Assembly: GCF_964204645.1 (NCBI RefSeq)
Contig: NC_134028.1
Coordinates: 21,116,153 to 21,180,152 of the forward strand
Direction of reading: 5' to 3'
DNA: 64,000 nt
DNA from: Tubulanus polymorphus
Lineage: Eukaryota; Nemertea; Palaeonemertea; Tubulaniformes; Tubulanidae
Position 1 is the first letter of the stretch, and each line of letters starts with the position of its first letter. Positions 1 through 14,300 of the stretch are shown piece by piece. Under the pieces are notes generated by a model, which was not told where the DNA came from, made no database searches, and saw nothing but the letters and a program-made list of their open reading frames with translations. Both the position numbers and the translations under genes were made by a program.

Positions 1-2330
1 CATACCACTTAGTCAGTAACCTGTAACTACATACCACTAGACCTACGAGCTTGCTGGAAACCGGACGAATGTTTTAACGACATAGCCTCACCTTACCCTA
101 ATCCTATCCCTAGGGGCTAAAACGGACCCTTACCCCCTGGACCCTCTTGCCACTAATCCTCTATCTCCTCTCTAGACCATATATTCCTTTATAAAACTAA
201 TCCTAAATTCAATATGAAACCGCCTTAAATATAGAATTTACAACCGCTTTACAACGCCATAAATATAGCCAAATATATGAACTTCAAAATTATTCTTTTT
301 TTAATGAAGATTCTTTTTTTCTCCAGCTTGCAAAAAAAGCCTGGCTGAACTGAAGGTTTAATTTACATTTTGCGACACAATTTTACTCTTTTTACTCAAC
401 CTGAAGGCCTAATTCATTTTTTTTTCATTTCGGGTCAATGCCAAAAACATAAGTGGGTGCTTGTTTAATGCACAATGTCAATGATTTGATTCAGTTCGAT
501 CAGACTGTTGCTCTGTCTGGCTGGAAGGCGAAAGCACGTTTGAGAGAGCGGGGAGGACTGTCGATACACAAATGCGATTGGAAGATAGGATTTAAGAAAT
601 TAAAACTGGGTCAAAGGGGAATTTCACATTCTATACATTTAGTTTTATAAAATACACGAGAATTTGAATCAGACAGTGACGCAGACAGATCGAAAATCGT
701 GAAGAAAACGGCAGCGAATATTTAGGCCACACTTACCGGGAAATGGCTGAACACCGGAAAGAGGAAGTTAAACCTGATCACCACGTGTCTTTGATATCGA
801 TCCGCCGTCTCTGCACAGCCTGTGGCAAGCGATGTTTGACCACCATTTCATCCCCGAAAGGCCAAAATTCGGCCCAGAGATTAATTCATTATTTGATGTT
901 CTCGTGAAACTATTCACATATATATTTTTGAGCTTTCTTTTAAAATGTTCAATATTTAAATAATACATGGAGGAATTATTTTATCTTGCGCATGGTTCGA
1001 CGAATTACTTTAGTTGAATCCCACTAATTCAGTGGTGAAATGACAGAAACGGATCAGATTTTAAAGACTTATTACAAAATAGCAGTCTTGATGAAAAAGT
1101 AACTATCTATTGTCATATTAGCCGTCTTTAATTCTATAGTACATTTGTAATCGTATAAGAATCAGATTATGTAGAAGTCGAAGAACAATCGTAAATGTTT
1201 TGGCCCTACTGTTAATATTAGGTATAAATCTGTAACATTGATAAAATTAGATTTTAAATCAGATAAAAAGTGACCAATGTTGACGATGGAAGAAATATAG
1301 ATTTCTAATTTTGTTTTATTAACAGTTTCATTTCGTGCACCATAAAATGAAAATTAGCGTTTTGACAAAATGGCGCGTCATTCGCAATGAAATTTGTTTG
1401 ACTTCTTACATTTTCTTCTGCTAAAATGATCGAAACTCACTCTAAAATCTGATGCAAAAGGTAAAAAATAATACGTCGCATACGAGAGAAATAGCTTAGA
1501 TCTTTGTTAAGCTCGAAACATTGGCGAAAATTAGCTTCAAAGACGTCTGACTGACATTTTTGTTAAAATCGCGCCATCTATTCTATGCCTTAAAAGTCTC
1601 AGTCTACTTTTAGTTTTGTTAGTTAGTGCAGTCTCAATACACCAACATACCTAATTTATACTGTATCAAAGGTGTGCAAAAATGTCTAATCTAGCCATAA
1701 ATCCCTGTTCAGTCTGTGAAACCCCCTTGTCAAACAAGTGAAATAGGCGCCCTACGGCTAACTCCGGAAGATCCATTGCTCCAAAAATCCAAATGCAGTT
1801 AAAAAGCTGCTCCCAACTCTGAGGTCGCATTTCTCTGACGTCCCAATACTCCGTACAATTTATTTGTAAGGGTCACGTAAGCAGGACTGAACTTAGATTT
1901 TATTAGGAAAGCTAGGCGTATAGTCATAGAAATAAAATTGAAGTAAACATTTGATTTTAAATAACATCTCTAAAAATGTTTTATTGATTTATACAATAAC
2001 ATAATGCATATGATAGGACTGATACAAGGTACGACGACTTTATGGTAATTCTCCATTTTGGAAATACCGTGGCCAGGCGAGTTGTTTCAAAACAGTTTGC
2101 TCAAACCTAAACATCTCCCCATCTGAAACCCCTTAAATAATGTTCATCAATGTCGTGATTGAGATTATATGTTCCCTTTAAATGTGATTTCGGAGTATTG
2201 AGTATTAGGACTTCGGAGTAATGGGACTTCAGAGTAATGAGTATGTACCAGGACTTGGTTTTGTTAAAGGACTGCTATGAAAGTTCTATTGTACTGCAGT
2301 TAACTAACCTATACATTGCTTTTCTTACAG
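1..2330. other. Upstream spacer or 5' untranslated region of ATAD5
   Basis: I find no convincing coding exon here. The short open frames have no recognisable similarity and no paired splice sites. A good acceptor (tttcttacag) ends at 2330, so at least one non-coding first exon of ATAD5 probably lies in this stretch, but I cannot place it. The sequence is AT-rich and unremarkable. Confidence 0.5.
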
Positions 2331-2368
2331 AATATCTGGATATATACTGCGCGTCGAGTATGTGGTGA

Positions 2369-5300
2369 ATGATGGAGGTAATGTTTTGTTTTACTGGTCT
2401 GTTTCAGTGTTTCTTTCAAGACGCCAGAATCAAAACTGAACGTTCAAGGTGACCTCATCACAGTGACATAAATGGTGTTCACTGTTCAGTGAATGTCCAT
2501 CAGAATAGTTGGGGAAAATTCTTGACATTTACATATTGTTCAAATTTTGCACAAAAAAAAAGACTGGAAAATTTGGATTGACCAAGTGTTTTTATCAGTA
2601 CATGATTCATTTAAAAAATGAATGGATTCTAGCATTTTAAACTAAGGAATTATTTGGGGAATTTTGTGTTAAAACATGGAAAAATCAGAGAATTCAATAT
2701 TCGGGGGAGTTGTGAAAGATTTGTGGTAACTGGTTGATTGTGTTTTACAGTGTTTCTTTCTTCTATTTGCAAGATATTTGGGCAGCAAGTATTTAAAAAC
2801 TCGTTGTTTTCATTGTAGGAATCATGTACCGTCACTGATGTTGCTAATGAAAAGAAACTCATCACCGATTTCTTTAAATCTCCGCCGAAACAGTCGAATA
2901 ATCTGTTCAACTATTTCTCTCCGAAACCGAGAAAAGATGACAACGCTTCATCGCGGGGAGGAAACTGCGCCGTTCAAACGTCGCGCGAACAACCGGGACA
3001 CGCTCGAACCAAAACGAAATCGAAGAAACGAAAGGTTAACGCTAGCGATGAAGGCGACGATACCGCTCCGTCTAACGACGTCGAGAGAAAGGAACGTAGA
3101 AAAACGGGGAAGAAACCGCGAAAGGAGGAAAGTTCCGTTCAGCAGACGGAGGAAGAAGAGACGAACGCCAACGATTCGTCGATTATAGAAATATCTTACG
3201 ATGATTTCATAAACGAACAGAAAGCGGATGCAACTGATACGTCTGGTGCAGTTACCGATACATCAGGTGCGGTTACCGATACATCAGGTGTAGTTATCAA
3301 TACGTCTGCTATGGTTACCGATACATCTGCTGTGGTTACCGATACGTCTGCTGTGGTTACCGATACGTCTGCTGTGGTAACCGATACGTCTGCTGTGGTT
3401 ACCGAGTTGTCGTACGCGGATTTTCTAAAAACGATGAATACCACGCCGTCTGACGAGGTCGACGCCGTCATAGACGAGAACGATAATGTCAACGGCGTAC
3501 GGAACGTCTCCTCGACGAAACCTAAAACTCTCAACCGCGATAACGTATCTCGTAAGAAAGAGGGCGCCGCCGGTTTGTTTCGTTATTTCGCCAGTTCTAA
3601 GGCGTCGAATCCGACCGATGCGCATCAACGGCAAATAGTGTTAGCCGAAATTCATTCGCCGAGTTCGGTCGTCGGTAAACCGCAATATCGCAGTCTCGCG
3701 GCCAATAATAGTAATAAAGGCAAATCAAACGTCGTCGTGGAAACGGATTGTTGCGTGATCGAGTCGCTAGGTCAATGTCCGATTACTCCGGAGAAATTGT
3801 CGAAGAAACGGCCGAAACGATTGTTAGAAGAGTTGGATTTAGAAACGGACGCGATTGCCAAATCGGCCGCTGGATGCCAGCGTTTGGCTGCACGTAGTAG
3901 AGAGTCTGTGGACGGTCAACGGAAAGGAAACAACCAGCGTAAATCAAAAGGTCCCAACCGCATCCAGCCGGCTAAAACCGATAACTCCGAAGAAGCTGAT
4001 GTTGTCGTTACTAGAATTCAAAAGAGTCCTCGAAAAACAACGAAGTCATCGGTTAGACAGAACGACAGCGATTTGACATTGCCGGTGACATCCGAGGCTG
4101 GATCCTTAACCGCGAAGAAAATAACTCAAATGACGTTCAGTTTCGGGAAAAACGGTTTCAAAATGGAGAAATCGGCGTCGGCGGTTTCCGCAGATACCGA
4201 CACTGATATACCTGAAGCTGATGAAACTTCGTTAGCGGTTTGTGGCGATTTTAAAAGTGATAACAATAAAACCCGGGAACGGACTGATATCAATAGGGTG
4301 GACACCACGGGTGACAAACAAAAACAGAAAACGCGACGTCGACTCAATTCTAATCAGAAACAACAACAACAGAATAATGAAAAATCTCCGATTGAAAAAA
4401 TGAGTCGAAGGTCAGTTCGAAATTCTCGCAATGATTCGACCAGCCCGTCTAATCGACCGGTATCGACCAGCGAGATGGCAGTCAGCCCTTCTGATCGACC
4501 AGTTTCGAGCCCATCAGCTTGTGGAATGCCCAGTATAACGGAAAGTCCTCGTAGTTTGAAGAAGAAAAGACGTATTTTGCGAAGCACGTATCAAACAACG
4601 GTCGTAAAAGATGAAGATCCTTCGAGTCCACTACGTATAAGAATAACAAGGTACTACCACCCCCTTGACAATCTACCGGTACCACCATGAAACACCCATC
4701 AGGGCATCTGCAACCCTGAAACACCTCTCAGAAAGTTTGCTACCCTGAAACACCACTCAGAAAGTCTGCAGCCCTGAAACACCTCTCTAAGTCTTTGAGA
4801 AGTGTTTCAGAGTAGCAGACTCTTTGAAAGATCCTGCTTCTCTGATACACCTCAGAGAGTCCGCTACCCTGAAACGTCATTCAGGAAGTCTGCAGCCCTG
4901 ATAAACCTCTCACACAGAGACTCTGCTGCCCTGAAACACCCCTCGACAGGAAGTCAATGAAGTTAAGACTTCAAACATGCTTGAATTTTGACTCCTTATC
5001 CCTGTGATTTCTCTTTTTAGGACCGGATGTAAGAAAAAGAAGAACACTGGTAAATCTGCTGCAGACGATGAAATCATTTCAACGAAACCTCAACCGGCTA
5101 AATCTAAGAAGGCTGTCAACAACAAAAAGACCGTCGCTCGGCAATTACTTCAAAAAGCTAAAGACAATAAAATCCAGAAAAAAATCCGCACAAAATCATC
5201 GGAGAACGAACAGACGACTGCCTTACGCCGATCATCGCGCACACCTCGGCAGCAGAATCCATGGGTTGAGAAACCGGTGAAAAAACCACAACACAAGAGA

Positions 5301-8300
5301 AGAGATAAAAACAGCAAAGAATCGTCCACTTCTAGTGATGATGTCATCGTTGTCAAATCAGTAGCGACCCCGAAAAAATCGAAATCAGGTGAAGTTTTAT
5401 CCGCTGGAGAATATAACATCTGTATTTCGTCTACTCCACCGTGCAGTGTATAGCAGACTTATGACTAACTGCTATTTTGCAGCTTCCCTGCAGTGCAATG
5501 TATAACTGATATATAGTTTACAGGCAGTACATTGTACAACAGACTTACCGCTCTATTACCCCACAGTGTAGTGTAATTCTGACTTTGTATCTCATCTATC
5601 CCACCGTGCGGTGTGTAACTGATTTACTGCTGTATTTCATCTACCCCACAGTACAGTGTATTAACAGACTTACTGCTATATTTCATCTACTCCGCAGTGC
5701 GGTGCATTACAGACTTACTGCTGTATTTCATCTACCTAACAGTGCATTGTATAACTGACTGCTATATTATACACCGCATAGCAGGACAGATGCAGGAAAA
5801 GGTTTAAGTAGTTAACATTGTATTGATGATTATTTTCCAGCTATGAAACTGGCTCCGATTTTCAAAGGGAAAAAACGCACGGGCGATAAGACTGGGCACG
5901 ATGGCAAGGATGACGACGCGGTCATCGTTGTAAAAGAGGAAACCGAAGCGGAAAAAACGGCGCGAATCGCGCGACAAAAATTTCTACTCAGCGGAATTCC
6001 CGATCAACTCCGTCAGAAAAACCGACCGGCACCCCGAGTCACTGGCTCAGAGTATGTTCCGTTTCCTAAACAATCGCACGTTCGACAGTTGTCTAGCGAT
6101 GCGGAATCGGTCAGTAAACCGTTAGTGTTGCCTCTACTGTGTGAACGTACTCAACCGGAGATCATATTGACGACGGGTGTATTACAGTTAGCTATGTTAA
6201 CGCAAAGCTTACGTAAAGAGAAATTCAGCAGGATCCCACGACAACTCGGGGTACGTTTAGTATTTGTCGTCGTATTTGAGCAAAGATTTGATGGACGGTA
6301 AATAATATATGTTTATACATTTCTGGATGAATGATAATCTAATTTTTGTAGGAACAACGAGAATTGGGAATTTGGTCGAAGGAAGTCGAACAAGGTTTGC
6401 TATACGAAATCAAGGCTAGTAATCCGGCGTTCCCGATACGTAAGATGTATTCGAGTTTAACCAGTCGTAAACTGGAGTCTGAGAAATCGGAGAACGTTGT
6501 GGCGATCGAAACGGAAACCGACAAACAGCAATCGGAGTCCGCCGCTACTGCCGCTGCTGCTGCTGCACCGGCGCCCGTAAAACGGAGGGCTGCTCGCAAG
6601 CGAGGTCGGCGGTTGCAATCGGTGGAAGAAATAGTCGTCGTGAAAAATGAGGAAGATCAGAAAAAGGACGACGATATCTGTAAAATAAACGGTAGATAAA
6701 TGACAGCTACGGCCTAGAATTAAGTTGTGACTTTAGACCGAAAAGTGGTCTTACATCTTGAGACTTAATTTGTCCTATATTGATTATAGAACCAAATTAA
6801 ATTTAGCCTGGTTGCTATAAAACTAAGATTGTCTTAATCTAGGTGATCGGTATATTTGTAGAGGCCGGTAGTGACGTGTTGTGGACCGAGAAGTATCAAC
6901 CGAAAAGTTCGTTGGACATTCTCGGAAATTCGAACAACGTGAAGAAATTGAAATCGTGGCTGATCGATTGGAAAGAGCGCGTCGACCGCGAGGCCAAACA
7001 TCTCCGCCTGATGATGAAAAAACAAGCAAAACTGAAGAGAGCTCAACAATTAGGGGAAGGTAACTAGAAAATGACAAGTTTATTGCGTGTCTACTGGAAA
7101 TTTGCTAATGTAGAAAAGGGTTAGAGAGCTGAGACAAACTTTAATTTGGATTTGGAGTCCTTTTTGATCGGTCTTTTGATCTTTTAAAAGAAAAATCTTC
7201 ACCTCTTGTGATTAAGTCACACATTTAGATCTGAGCTAAATGTCTTTGAAAGTTTGTTTCGATGTGAATATTATTCAGGCTGAGTTAGTGATCGGCTAAA
7301 ATCATTTGTCTTAGTACAAGAAAATTGCAGTTTATTGATTATATAGAGTGAAGTCTTGTTTTTGGCTTTCAAGCTTATATTCATTAAGGGAGAGCCAAAA
7401 AAAATCGAAATCACACTGTTTCCGAGAGATAGCGAGCGACTACAATGCACTTGGTTTTTGCGTCAGTTAAGAATTTACATCGTTTAAACTAAATTAAAAT
7501 TCGTCTGTATCGAAGGCTTATAGTTTTCATGTGTGAGATTTACGTATGATATCGTTCGATTGTTTACAATAGATTCTAGCTCCTCCTGGTGGTCAGATGA
7601 TGATGATGATTTCGATGTAAAGGATGATAGCGACAATGAACAGTTTAACATCGACGATGGCGCTGTTAATACTATGTGTTTAGTCGGTGCTCATGGTATC
7701 GGTAAAACCGCTACAGTTTATGCCCTCGCTCAGGAACTCGGATACAAGGTATCTTATCGAGAGATCATTCAGATTCATTTTACTAATATCTATTGGGCAT
7801 AATTTCCCTTGATTCTAGGGACTACCGTAAGTGAAATATAGACAGTTCCAACGCGACTCAGCGAAGCAGAGTATTGTATCCTTCTGATTTTGAGTTTACA
7901 GGGATGAAAATCTTCCGACCGTAGACGGATTTCCGGCCTTTTCTAACATTTTCTTTATTCCTGAGAACGGTGTAAATCACCTCAATCGCTTTAATCACCT
8001 CAATCGTGGGCGTCACATCGGAGCGCTCCGTAGTTAGGAGTGTTCCTTAAGGCTGTTTTCGGCAGTTGTTAGCACAACTGTAGAGTCGGAGAAACCATTA
8101 TGGCGTCTCATTCAAAAAGCGGCTCTAATTCAGGCCCAAACTATTAACATTTTGACCAAAAGGAAGTAAGTTTTTTGGCTAAAAGTTACTGATTTTTGTT
8201 TCCCAAAAAAATTCTTTTTTTTTTCAATATAGGCCGTTTTCATCCCTGGTTTTAAAATGACCCGCTAAAAAGAACGCTAGCTGGAAGTAACTCCCCCGGT

Positions 8301-11300
8301 TCAAATTATACAATACTTTAACCTGTTTGGATTTTGAGAAATGTCGTAAGGCAGGTTTTGATCGGTCTCTACTGATTCCGGAATTCTCGTCCGGCGCCTT
8401 GGTTTCAACCGGAAAATGCTCTACCTATTCTGGAATACCGGAGATCGAGAAGCGGCCGGTAGAGAGTTCGATAGGTCTCTACCGATATCGGAATCATATA
8501 ATCGGTATTCCTGATTGAAGCGGCCGGTTGAGATTTCGACCGAATACGTTCGATCGAAACCGTGCCTTAGAGAGAACCTAATTTTCTGTTGTTATTTTTA
8601 GGTGTTCGAAGTGAACGCGTCGTCTCGACGCAACGGGAAACATATCTTGGCTCAATTACAGGAAGCTACTCAATCGCATCATCTATCGAAACATAACCAC
8701 AAATCATCGGTTACGACCGGAGCGGGGCGAAATCCGTTCATAGCTGCCGGTCTGAAAACTGGTAAGATAAAAACTTACCATTCATTTCTCTTAATTCCCT
8801 TACGATCCAAGGTTTGATGATATAAGGAATAAAAGCCACTTGCCCGTGGGGCGAGCGTATCTGAAATTTCGCTTGCCCTCTAAAAAATCAACTAGCCAGC
8901 CCTGCACAGGCAGTCCGATCCGTGGCACAATCATCCGTCGTATCGAGTGGGAAAAAAGCTTCGAGACATAAAATTGCACTAGCCCGGTGGATAAGTGATA
9001 ATGATTACCTACTTGCTCTTACGAAAATATATTAGACCCGTGCAATTGGATGAGTGCTTAGATCGCACCCTGTAATGAAACTGATGTTCATTGTGGACAA
9101 AATTTGCACCGTTACCGGTCTGAAAGCAACAGTTTAGGATCCAGTTCCACAGTTGTGAGTTCCTAAATAAAATTCTCTTAACTCAGGCCTTGTATCCGCA
9201 ATTCGCTGTTTAAATCCATTCATTTTCACTGTTTTCCAAGATTGCTGTTTACCAACTATTAAATCATGCAGTTGGTTCTATTTATAGTAGTTAAACAAAC
9301 AAATTTTTGTTCGATAAAAAACCTTATAACATTCAGGTCCAGTATCTCACGGCGGAAACGTGCCTCCTAAAAAACCTGCGCCTGCTAGTTTCGCCAACTT
9401 CTTCAAGACGGCAGATAGCGGAGATGGAAAGAAAAAGTCGGGGTCCGCGGATTCTAAATTTGCAAAGAAGAAGTCAGTTGTCGATGGTGCTCTAGTCATA
9501 GAAAAAGGTATGTACATGCAAACTGAAATTATTGCGGCGAAAGGTAAAAATAGAAAACAGCAAAAACGTCTTCTTCACTAATTGTTGATTATACTATATA
9601 CTATAAACGCTGGATAGTCATATCGGTATCATCATACTACACTCTAACAACGACTTACAATTGATGAGTGACAGATTAACGAAATATTTCCAACTCCCGG
9701 TAATAGTGAAAAAAGTACGACTAAAACTGTATACGTGTCGAAATAAGCAAAACTAAAACCCTCAGCATCCACCCGCGCAGGATGATAAGCGCTGCAGTGA
9801 ACACGGGGAGGGGGGAAGCTACAACCCTAACTCATACATAACATAGATAGTGCAAAGAAAAGCTTTGCGATTCACTCAGCTTTTCTTGAACTGAGATATT
9901 TCACATTTATGTCATTGGTCGTGTTTTCAGAAAGTAAGAAGAAAAGTCCTATGAAGAAAAATAAAACGTCGAAGTTGAGTAAAGAGAAGAAAACGCACAA
10001 TGACAAAAAACAAGCTGCCAGTATTTCGTTGATTCTATTTGATGAGGTAGTTATTTATAGTTCTATTTGTCTCAGCCCTGGTTATTCACCGCTTAATTGT
10101 AGGATCATATATATTTCATCAATGTTTTTGAGTCAAAGAGTGAACAAGGGTTTTCCTAATGAAAAACGCTACGAAACCTGGTCCTGGTGCTGGTTTTCAG
10201 TGTTCATGCGCTGGTTTTCAGTGTTCAGGCACTGGTTTTTGGTGTTCAGGCACTGGTTTTCAGTGTTCAGGCACTGGTTTTTGGTGTTCAGGCACTGGTT
10301 TTCGGTGTTCAGGCACATGCAGGATGGCCACTAACTTGTTAATCACGGGACCTACTTTCATTAAATAAAAGTCGGGGATTAGCTAAAAAGTCAGGGAAAT
10401 TTGTTGAGATTGCTAGATAAAATCAAGCAGTTTCCATCTATGTCTTCGGTATTTGACTGTTAATTGATGGGATTCTTAGCACAAAAAGTCAGGGAAAACA
10501 ACGTACATGTCAAGGGAAAAGTAATGTAAAGCAAATAGAGGTGGCCACGAAGACATGTTTTCACAAGTAGTTCAAACTCAGGGAAATTGCTAGCTAGGTA
10601 CCGTTCGCAAAACAAGTTTTATTTATTTCAGGTTGATGTCGTGTTTGAAGAAGATAAAGCGTTTTGGGCGGCGATACAAACATTCATGGAATCGACGAAA
10701 CGTCCGATGATTATGACTACGACTGATCGATTTTTCCCGTCGCAGTTCGAAGGTCGTTTCGATACGCTACGATTCAAAGCTCCGGCTTCGGTAAGTTTTC
10801 AAATTCAAAGCGATTTCGGTATCTCTTACTGTGACAACTATATCAACCCATCTCTAGTATATGTCTATAACATCAGAACAAACTAAAAAAAATTTTTTAA
10901 TGTCAGCTGAGTTCAAACCAAGTGAATTACTGAGTCAGCATAGCTGGGATGGTCATTTATGTTGACAACTGATCCAAATGATCATTAATACTTCGTAGTA
11001 AATTGAATTGGGACTCAAAAATAGCGATTACTTCAGTAATTGCTGGGAATAAATTGATTAAGCTTTAACTGTTCATGTTCTCAGTCATGTTTGACTCAAT
11101 AAGTTAAACTACATGTAGTTCATTTTGAATTCCCTCCGAGTCAAATCTTGATCTTTATTCAATTGATTTCTGAAATCATTCACGATAATGAACGTATGTT
11201 ACAGGTGAATGTTACAAGTTACCTACAAAGCGTTTGTTTAGCGGAGAGAATTCGAACCGATTTTAACGATCTGAAATCGCTCGTCGACTCACAGCGACAC

Positions 11301-14300
11301 ACGGACATTCGACAGTTGATTTTATCGCTGCAATTCTGGACGAAATCCGGAGCGAGTTCGCGAACGACGGAAAAACCACTTCGCATTCCTCCGACTAAAC
11401 CGGATGATGCGAGCACCGGCGTCGTCGTCGCGCCTCTCCAGCCGTCCACTCCGAAAACTAAACTACGCACGGAGATTTTGAAGAAAATGTCTGAGAATCA
11501 ATCGGACAATAGCGACGACGATTTCGAGATCGTCCCGCGATCGAAGCGTCGACGTCTCGTCATAGAAGAAAGCGATTCATCGAAGGACGGAGCGTTTTCT
11601 CCAGTGAAACGACGACCGGTGATCGGAGGAGAGCAGACGGACGTCGGTGGAGATGAGTCGAGTACGTTGACGTCGTTGCCGGCTGCCCGGGAAGTTCCGG
11701 GGCCTCTCGTACACGTGCGGTGTTTCGAAAGCGTCACCGGATTCGATTGTTGTCTGCCGAAAACTCAACCTTTTAAACAACTTCTTCTGGTAAGTTGATA
11801 TGATGATAGTAAACCTCACTCAACTCAGACTTATGACTAAATCTGACGAAAATGAAATCAGAATTGTGATTTCCTTACTTATCTTTCCTATCTTTAACTC
11901 TTACTTTGCTTTCCTCGGACTCATTTTGCCACCTGTCCCAGTTTGTCCGGGTTAGGCCAGGTGTACTGAATTATGATTTAATTTTGATAGTAATTGAGAT
12001 TTTCATAGCTTAAAATCCTGTACAATACAGTTTGATTGTGCTCATTCTTGTAATTATTTTTAACCCCAGATACAGTGACGGTATATATTTATATCTCTTA
12101 CTACGCTAAGGGGTATTCAAAGTAATCCAAAAAATTGAAAATGAAGCTACTTGATTGATGTTAACATCATACGGTGCTATCCACTTTACACGAGTTCAAT
12201 CTCATTTCATCTGTACGCTGCCAAACCCTAATGACCCAATTATTGCTTGTAATCGCTGTATTTATTATTATTATTCTTTTTAGTGCGGATCGGGTGATGA
12301 AGAGATATTTCACGATCAGATTCGCGTAATTCAGTTCTACAGACATTTGGGAATAGACGTCGTATACGGCAACTTACGCAACCTGTTAGAATTACCGACG
12401 TTTACCACGCAGCTACCATACCCGATAGATCCGATATTAACGGCAAATCGGAAACAACAAATAACATCAGCCAAAAAGAAGTTTAAACGTATTCGTCGCC
12501 CGGGTAGCGATCTATACGACAGTGAAGCCTCGGAATCCGAAGACGTTTTATCTGCGGTTGAAAAACAGACGAATGACGAAGCGCAGGAATCCACGCAGAC
12601 GCCGGCTTCGGAATCATCTCAGCAAATGATCTCGGAACAGACGGGACCGTCTCGTCAGACAGATTCAGAACCATCTCGTCATACGGATTTGGAACAGTCT
12701 CGGCAGACGGCTTCCCGGGATACGGAATTATCGTCTCGTAACAATAAACGGAATATTCGTAAACCCGGCGATAAAATCGTTCAACGATCAATCGATTCGT
12801 TATCTAAACTTTACGATAATTTCTCGTTCTCAGACAGTTACTTGAACTATACAGCGGCGTACGACGGTCGCGGCGTCGTACCCGGGTTAACCGACGAATT
12901 ACCGATCGATGACTTTAATGCGGATATAGATTCCGAATGGAATACGGAACATTTTAATCTCATTCGATCGACCGTAGATATGTTGAATTTGCGCGAGTGT
13001 CGACACGGTTTACGCGAAACACGAACCGAATCGGACGACGATTATTCTACAGTCGTTGATGATTTAACATTACCGGTTGATTTGGATTCATTGGACGTGG
13101 AATTCACGCAGGAGTTTCAAGTCTCCAAGTGGTGAGTATTATTGATCCTGGGTCGACAGTTATTTGAAAAAGTTTAACTCGAATTTTAATTGTTTTGATT
13201 GTGTTCTTCAACTTAATATGTTTCCATTATTCGAACTTAACTCATGGTTTCCAGCGGTCCTTCCAAGTCCTTCTTTGTCCTTCTTTTGGAAAAGTTTGGA
13301 CATGCATCATCTTTGTCCTTTTTTTTTTTTACTCTAGCTCCATCCTTTTGATAAAAAAGTCCTTCCAAATTTAGTTTTTATATGTTTTCGCTCACAATTT
13401 TGCCTTGAATTTGACTGTTGAAGTATTTTATCACTCAGGCCTGTTCATTCAATTGTCAGTAAGACAGAATACAGTATACAGGAAACCGAAAGTGTTATGG
13501 AATTACCCTGAAATGTATGACTGGCTACATGACTAGTATTCCGGTGAAGGCATTGCGAAAATGTGCCCTTATTTTACTGGAAAGAACTTCTTTCGGAGTC
13601 CAAGTCCCTTCTTATGGGTCTAAAATTGCCGAGAAAGGACCTCAGTATTTCTTTTTACCCTGGCCTTACCACTGGAAACCCTGTAACTGGTTTATAAGCT
13701 TCTAAACTTTTCAATGAAACTGAAGATAAAGATTTGAAATTTTAGAAAAAATTAATTCATTTCAGTAATGAGTTGTTGATAAATGGATGTCAAACGAACG
13801 TTCAGTCGAGTTTACCGTTGACCGTGTCGTCTGCCGCAATCGTTACTGATTATCTGCCGTATCTCAGACAAATCTGTAAAACCGAACAATTCCGACAAGC
13901 GACCAAAGCTAAACGAAGGTAAGACTATTTTCCGTACAGGGACTTCTTGTACATTGGTGCTGATTTATGTACTTCATGAATGGCCCCGTTGATCGGGATT
14001 ATGAAGACTTGATTGAAACTGATCGCTCCCAAGTTCGAGTTAATTGTTGGGTCCCTAACTTTTTCAAATAAATTTCTGTCCCAAAGTCTTCTTAGTCAAA
14101 AACTCTAATTCGTTGTATTTTTGGATTTCGGGAACCTTTTGGTCACGTCTTTCACATGGCCTACTGCATAGATATCTCAAACGCTGTATTGATTATTGAT
14201 ATCATGAATGATTATGGATGATTACGAATGATTTCTTGTTTTATCGTTGAACAGGTTTTTCCACTATCTCGACAGTATACAGCTACACATTAAACAGTCG

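Noticed and set aside
1681-1741. Short frame with CSVCETPL, possible zinc-binding start
   Set aside because: Only 19 codons before a stop, with no continuation by splicing that I could find.
8327-8570. Plus-strand frame in ATAD5 intron 7 with repeated ggtctctaccgat motifs
   Set aside because: It is intronic, imperfectly repetitive (gcggccggt, ttcgataggtc) and has no coding similarity; too irregular to define as an element.
10191-10316. Regular 21-bp repeat considered as a CRISPR-like array
   Set aside because: Units are contiguous with no spacers, and the host is a eukaryote; it is an intronic minisatellite.
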